Both the position numbers and the translations under genes were made by a program. Of a stretch of DNA of 64,000 nt, positions 61,827 to 64,000 are shown piece after piece. Below the pieces are notes generated by a model that was not told the origin of the DNA, ran no database searches, and worked only from the letters and a program-made list of their open reading frames with translations. Origin of the DNA: Nocardia albiluteola (GTDB lineage Bacteria; Actinomycetota; Actinomycetes; Mycobacteriales; Mycobacteriaceae); the NCBI RefSeq assembly GCF_018860155.1, contig NZ_JAHKNI010000003.1, forward strand, positions 372,001 through 436,000, given 5' to 3'. How positions within the stretch are numbered: the first letter of the stretch is position 1; each line of letters opens with the position of its first letter.

Positions 61827-62336
61827 ATGCCCGCCCTCGAATACCCCGACACCGCCACCCTGCCCGAGGATCTGCGCAAGGCCCTGGCCACCCACCAGGC
61901 CAACGTGTATCGAATGGTCGCGCATTCGAGGGGAATGGCCGTGAGCTTCCTTTCGATGGCCGATGCGATGCTGCAGACGAATTCGATGCCGATGGCGCTG
62001 CGGGAGTTGGCCATCCTGCGCGTCGGGCACGCCTACGGATCCCGTTACGAACTGCACCACCACGAGCGTTTCGCGCGTGCGGTCGGACTGGGGGACACCG
62101 CGATCGAGGCCGCGGGCACCGGCGTCACCTGCGGGCTGTCGGAGCGGGAGGTGGCCGTGATCCGTTGGACGGACCGGCTGCTCGCGGAACACACGCTCGA
62201 CGGCGCCGACCGCGATCACGCCGTGGAGATGTTGTCGGTGACCGGGTTCGCCGATTTCGTTCTCACCGTCGGCTTCTACCAACTCGTCTGCAACTTCCTC
62301 AACACCTTCGAGATCGACACTGCCGGAGAAGCCTAG
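61827..62336 (+). CDS. Carboxymuconolactone decarboxylase-like (AhpD fold) protein
   Basis: 169 residues. ALRELAILRVGHAYGSRYELHHHERFARAVGL is the CMD signature, with Glu and His in the ELHHH place; no CxxC, so the AhpD redox role is unlikely and a lactone- or decarboxylase-type role likelier. ATG 61827, 20 nt after the VOC stop. Last gene of the operon. Confidence 0.88.
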   Translation: MPALEYPDTATLPEDLRKALATHQANVYRMVAHSRGMAVSFLSMADAMLQTNSMPMALRELAILRVGHAYGSRYELHHHERFARAVGLGDTAIEAAGTGVTCGLSEREVAVIRWTDRLLAEHTLDGADRDHAVEMLSVTGFADFVLTVGFYQLVCNFLNTFEIDTAGEA

Positions 62337-62385
62337 CGCTGCTGCCCGACGCCTGCCGGCCCCGATGATCGAATTGATCCAGCGG

Positions 62386-63336
62386 CTACCCGGCCCGTGA
62401 TTCGCGGCCCACGAGCCGGACATCTGTGGACCGCCGCGGCTCGCGGTGCTCGTCCGTCTGCCCGGCGAGCACGTCCAGCAACCGTTCAGTGAATTCCCAT
62501 GGCGCGCCGAACATTCCGCCGTGATCACCGGGGAACACCACGGGCCGCAGGCCCAGTCGCTCGGCGAGCAGTACCGCCGTCCGGTAGGCGAACTGGCCTT
62601 CCGACGTGGTGCCGATCCCGATCACGACCCGCGCCGGTATGGCGCGCAGCGCGTCGAGATCCGGTGTGTATCCGGCGAGCGAGTGCCACATCGGGCCGAA
62701 GAAGACCTCCAGGTTTGCCGAGCCGAAGAAGGCCTCGAAGTGCTCCCGCATCGCGGCGATCGCGACCGACGCCGCCGGGTCCGGATCGTCGGGGACGTTG
62801 AAACCGGCGTCCGGCAGGAACTTTCGCACTGCCGCACTGATGCCGATGGTGTGCGCGGTCCGGTAGATGTCGGCGTTGTGCGCGCGCTGCGCCTCGGGGT
62901 CGGGCAGCAGTTCGGTGATCGGCGGCTCGTGCACGATCAGTGTGTGCACCTGCTCGGGGTGCGTCGCCGCCAGTGCCAGGCCGGTGTTGGACCCTCCGCT
63001 GCTGGCGAACACGTACGCGGGCTCGCCGGTCAGCGCGCGTAACAGCCGGTGTGCGTCGTCGGCCTGCGTCTCGACCGTGATGTCCCGCCGCGGATCCTCG
63101 ACAGTGGACGCGGACAGGCCGCGCGGGTCGTAGGTGAGCACCGTGTAGTGCTCGGCGAGCACCGGCGCGATGTCGTCGTAGACCGACGTGCCCGCCGGCC
63201 CGCCCGGGATCAGCAGCAGTAGGGGGCCGCTGCCGCGCACGTGGTAGCTCAGGCGCGCTCCGGGTACGTCCAGGGTGTACCGGTCGTCGGGCTCCCGCGC
63301 CGCAACGCCACTCGATCTTCCCAGCATGTCAGCCAC
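62386..63336 (-). CDS. Alpha/beta hydrolase
   Basis: 316 residues. LSYHVRGSGPLLLLIPGGPAG gives the oxyanion loop, DPRGLSAS the following loop, VFASSGGSN the nucleophile elbow (first Gly replaced by Ala), and PGDHGGMFGAP the catalytic His. Similar to proline iminopeptidase- or haloalkane-type hydrolases by general layout. Convergent with the operon; may act on the same compounds or be separate. Start ATG 63336 or 63327. Confidence 0.85.
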   Translation of the reverse strand: MADMLGRSSGVAAREPDDRYTLDVPGARLSYHVRGSGPLLLLIPGGPAGTSVYDDIAPVLAEHYTVLTYDPRGLSASTVEDPRRDITVETQADDAHRLLRALTGEPAYVFASSGGSNTGLALAATHPEQVHTLIVHEPPITELLPDPEAQRAHNADIYRTAHTIGISAAVRKFLPDAGFNVPDDPDPAASVAIAAMREHFEAFFGSANLEVFFGPMWHSLAGYTPDLDALRAIPARVVIGIGTTSEGQFAYRTAVLLAERLGLRPVVFPGDHGGMFGAPWEFTERLLDVLAGQTDEHREPRRSTDVRLVGRESRAG

Positions 63337-63586
63337 TCCAGATCCTTCCTGCGGCTGGCGGATTCCCCGGACTGCGAACGTCTCTCGCGCCGCTCAGCCG
63401 AAATCCGCTAACCCCCAACATGATTGGCCGCTAAGCCTTGACCGGCCACCTCTGGGAAGATATATTACATCAACACATGGTATGTGCCATGGAGTTATGG
63501 CCCATCGAGTTATGTAATCCGTCTGCCGAGTTGCCGGTCGGATGGACCGATGAGATTTTCTGCCGCCGATGTCGGAAGGGCTGAAT
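63337..63586. promoter_or_regulatory. Promoter region of the PKS gene with repeats
   Basis: 250 nt between divergent genes. AT-rich patch AGATATATTACAT (about 63457-63469), a small inverted repeat CATGG (63476-63480) and CCATG (63487-63491), and a direct repeat GAGTTATG at 63492-63499 and 63507-63514 (15-bp period) upstream of the PKS. These could be regulator sites. Confidence 0.45.
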
Positions 63587-64000
63587 ATGCACGGATCGTT
63601 CACTGCTACCGAATCGAGCGCGGTGCCGATTGCTGTGGTCGGGATCGGCTGTCGACTGCCGGGGGATGCCGATAATCCGGTCGCTTTTTGGGAGTTGCTG
63701 CGTAGTGGCGGCAACACCACGTCCGACATTCCGGAGGATCGCTGGCGCTCTTATGCGGAGCTCGGCGCGCGGCACGCCTCGGTACTGCGGAGCACCGTGC
63801 GCCGGGGCAGTTTCCTGAGTGGGATCGACGGATTCGACGCGGACTTCTTCGGGGTGTCGCCGCGCGAGGCCGAGCTGATGGACCCGCAGCAGCGAATTCT
63901 GCTCGAGGTGGCCTGGGAGGCGTTGGAACACGCCGGTATTCCGCCACGTTCCCTCGCCGGCAGCGACACCAGCGTGTTCGTCGGTGCGTGTACCGACGAC
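63587..64000 (+). CDS. Type I polyketide synthase, N-terminal part (runs off the window)
   Basis: 138 codons to the window end. The ketosynthase start is clear: VPIAVVGIGCRLPG, FWELLRSGGNTTSDIPEDRW, GFDADFFGVSPREAELMDPQQRILLEVAWEALEHAGI and VFVGACTDD. The order, and the GSFLSGIDGFDADFF segment, resemble mycocerosic-acid-synthase-like or Pks5-type iterative synthases of mycolata, but too little is seen to choose. ATG 63587 with GGAAGG 7 nt upstream. Cytosolic lipid or polyketide assembly. Confidence 0.92.
   Translation, partial: MHGSFTATESSAVPIAVVGIGCRLPGDADNPVAFWELLRSGGNTTSDIPEDRWRSYAELGARHASVLRSTVRRGSFLSGIDGFDADFFGVSPREAELMDPQQRILLEVAWEALEHAGIPPRSLAGSDTSVFVGACTDD

Noticed and set aside
1..64000. 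tRNA or rRNA genes
   Set aside because: No cloverleaf-like GGTTCGAATCC arm with flanking stems or conserved rRNA blocks were noticed by eye; a covariance search would be decisive.

Overview
The window is GC-rich, densely coded actinobacterial DNA with many GTG starts and overlapping stop/start junctions. A Nocardia-like, mycolic-acid-containing genus is the best guess. Support comes from an L,D-transpeptidase with Ig-like domains, a DUF4185 protein of the type now linked to D-arabinan cleavage, a PE-PPE/LysB-like hydrolase, DHA2 exporters, many TetR/MarR/LysR regulators, and the start of a large type I polyketide synthase at the right edge. The assignment is by protein style, not by a marker gene.

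Layout. 0-5 kb: a lipoprotein, an F420-type LLM oxidoreductase whose 3' end is tandemly duplicated, then a two-gene unit of HypX (CO-forming maturase) and a stand-alone MHYT membrane sensor. 5-16 kb: LysR with a divergent MHS-family transporter and 3-hydroxybutyrate-dehydrogenase-like SDR; a two-part histidine-kinase-like membrane protein; an OafA/SGNH acyltransferase; and a large L,D-transpeptidase with a repetitive proline-rich cytosolic tail. 16-25 kb: a P450 with its [3Fe-4S] ferredoxin; a ROK regulator with a divergent amino-acid permease; the cobalt operon cbtB-cbtA-histidine phosphatase behind a cobalamin riboswitch; a small P-loop kinase; the DUF4185 protein.

24.9-29.7 kb is a wreck. 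A molybdopterin oxidoreductase gene is cut in two by about 3.1 kb carrying an internally deleted Tn554-type tyrosine recombinase, a small unknown gene and a DHA2 exporter that has lost its own stop; the downstream oxidoreductase remnant has frameshifts. 29.7-33.6 kb: MarR + MFS and MFS + TetR exporter units, each with a visible operator.

33.9-38.2 kb is a homogentisate locus: an unknown protein, fumarylacetoacetase, and convergently hmgA with an overlapping GntR repressor and a 26-bp palindrome in front of hmgA. 38-49 kb: secreted hydrolases, a Gfo/Idh oxidoreductase, a stand-alone LigD-type polymerase, His-rich membrane/secreted proteins, GtrA, an amino-acid permease with a divergent GlxA-type regulator, and a TetR next to a VOC fragment.

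49-52 kb: tryptophan-to-kynurenine genes. kynA and a PaaX regulator face a fusion of a catalytically dead dehydroquinase-II-like domain with a kynurenine-formamidase-like hydrolase. 52-57.5 kb: a complete BMP-type nucleoside ABC importer. 57.5-62.3 kb: a TetR-controlled operon of two metallo-beta-lactamase-fold hydrolases, an MDR reductase, a VOC protein and a carboxymuconolactone-decarboxylase-like protein, a likely undescribed catabolic or detoxification pathway. The window ends in the ketosynthase of a type I PKS.

No rRNA, tRNA or CRISPR array was seen.
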